Assembly (NCBI GenBank): GCA_024220505.1
Contig: JAKZZE010000010.1
Location: 1,860,001 to 1,924,000 of the forward strand
Reading direction: 5' to 3'
DNA length: 64,000 nucleotides
DNA from: Rhizopus arrhizus
Taxonomy: Eukaryota; Mucoromycota; Mucoromycetes; Mucorales; Rhizopodaceae
Every line of letters starts with the position of its first letter. The stretch's first letter is position 1. This document shows positions 63,354 to 64,000 of this stretch, in pieces. The position numbers and the translations under genes are program-made. The notes below the pieces were generated by a model. That model was not told the origin of the DNA. It did not search any database and was given only the letters and a program-made list of their open reading frames with translations.

Positions 63354-64000
63354 GATTATTATCTCCCCCAGTCTTTTTTCCGTATCGTCTGAAAAAAGAC
63401 GAGAAAGTGAATCCGGCAACACATTTTCAATTCCTGGACGATGGATTACTTTGAATGTATAGTTGAAAATAGTTTCGAACCAATTCAGCATCATGGGATT
63501 AGGAATGTTTTGTGTGCCAAGATAGACCAAACTTTTATGATCAGTATACAGCGTGAATTGAGATCCATACAACCACTTGTGAAATCTTTCAAAAAGATAA
63601 CAGATGGCTAACAGCTCTCGTTTAGTTGTCGAGTAGTTCATTTCTGACTTCGACAGTGCTCTTGCTGCGAATCCAATATAGCGAGTTTTATCGTCAATAA
63701 TTTGATAAAGTACACCGCCAATTCCTGTGTTGCTAGCATCTGTAGCTAGCTGTAATTCATGACGCATGTCAGGTATAGACAGAACAGGAGCATTAGATAA
63801 GGCTGTCTGTATATTTCGAAAAGCCTGTAGGTATTTGTCAGTCCAAATGTGTTCCAATGAACCTTCGTTACGTAGTTTATCTAACGGTGCGGTCATGGTA
63901 GAGAAATTTGGGAGATGACTTCGAAAATAATTAGCGAGGCCTAGAAAGCGTTGTATATCTTTTCCAGTCTTTGGTATTGGCCATGCTAAAGCATTTGCAA
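63354..64000 (-). pseudogene. Gypsy-1 pol fragment (RNase H region), runs off the window
   Basis: Virtually identical to 47390-48025 of Gypsy-1 but inverted. It covers the end of RT and RNase H: LATDASNTGIGGVLYQ, RALSKSEMNYSTTKRE and YTDHKSLVYLGTQ. A run of six G (RLGGD region) is five here, a 1-bp deletion next to the LINE-A junction. LINE-A copy 2 ends exactly where this fragment starts. Confidence 0.93.

Overview
This 64 kb window is eukaryotic and most likely comes from an AT-rich early-diverging (Mucorales-like) fungus. The evidence is short GT-AG introns of 58, 69 and 77 nt, DIRS-like tyrosine-recombinase retrotransposons, chromodomain Ty3/Gypsy elements, Tc1/mariner elements and L1-type LINEs, with no bacterial gene organisation. 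The species is an inference. Almost everything visible is transposable-element DNA, and much of it is nested. The only clear host genes are one spliced protein gene and one tRNA-Met(CAU).

Layout. 1-2582: 3' part of a LINE (family A) with poly(A). 2583-11850: a DIRS-like element (DIRS-1) split by a solo LTR, a Tc1 element (TcB, itself carrying TcC), an LTR carrying Tc1 element TcD, and another solo LTR; the retrotransposon reading frame resumes after each insert, with one point of slippage. 12054-15922: a second, decayed DIRS-like element, also split by LTRs. 15918-16974: LTR-like and Tc1 remnants. 16975-29100: a cluster of related LTR units around a Ty3-like element (22521-28545) that has gag, protease, reverse transcriptase and RNase H but no integrase. 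29204-29277: tRNA-Met. 30126-35801: a two-ORF LINE (family B). 37533-52316: a five-segment host gene whose second exon is interrupted by Gypsy-2, which carries a Tc1 element (TcA) and a complete, apparently intact Gypsy-1. 52687-54335: second TcB copy. 54338-56513: AT-rich sequence with minisatellites. 56516-59783: TcA containing TcF. 60711-63353: second LINE-A copy, abutting another Gypsy-1 fragment that runs off the window.

How it fits together. Target-site duplications (TCAAC, GCTCC, GATGG, GAAGA, TAGGT, ACTTT, and TA for Tc1 elements) allow the insertions to be ordered. Gypsy-1 has 405-bp LTRs that look identical to each other and to a solo LTR 40 kb away, so it is young. TcA copies are all 1630 bp and nearly identical but have no usable transposase, which suggests mobilisation in trans. 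TcB copy 1 encodes an intact 340-aa transposase. The most unusual object is the integrase-less Ty3-like element. Its primer-binding-site-like sequence recurs inside every surrounding LTR unit, and its gag stop is preceded by a canonical A-AAA-AAC slippery heptamer.
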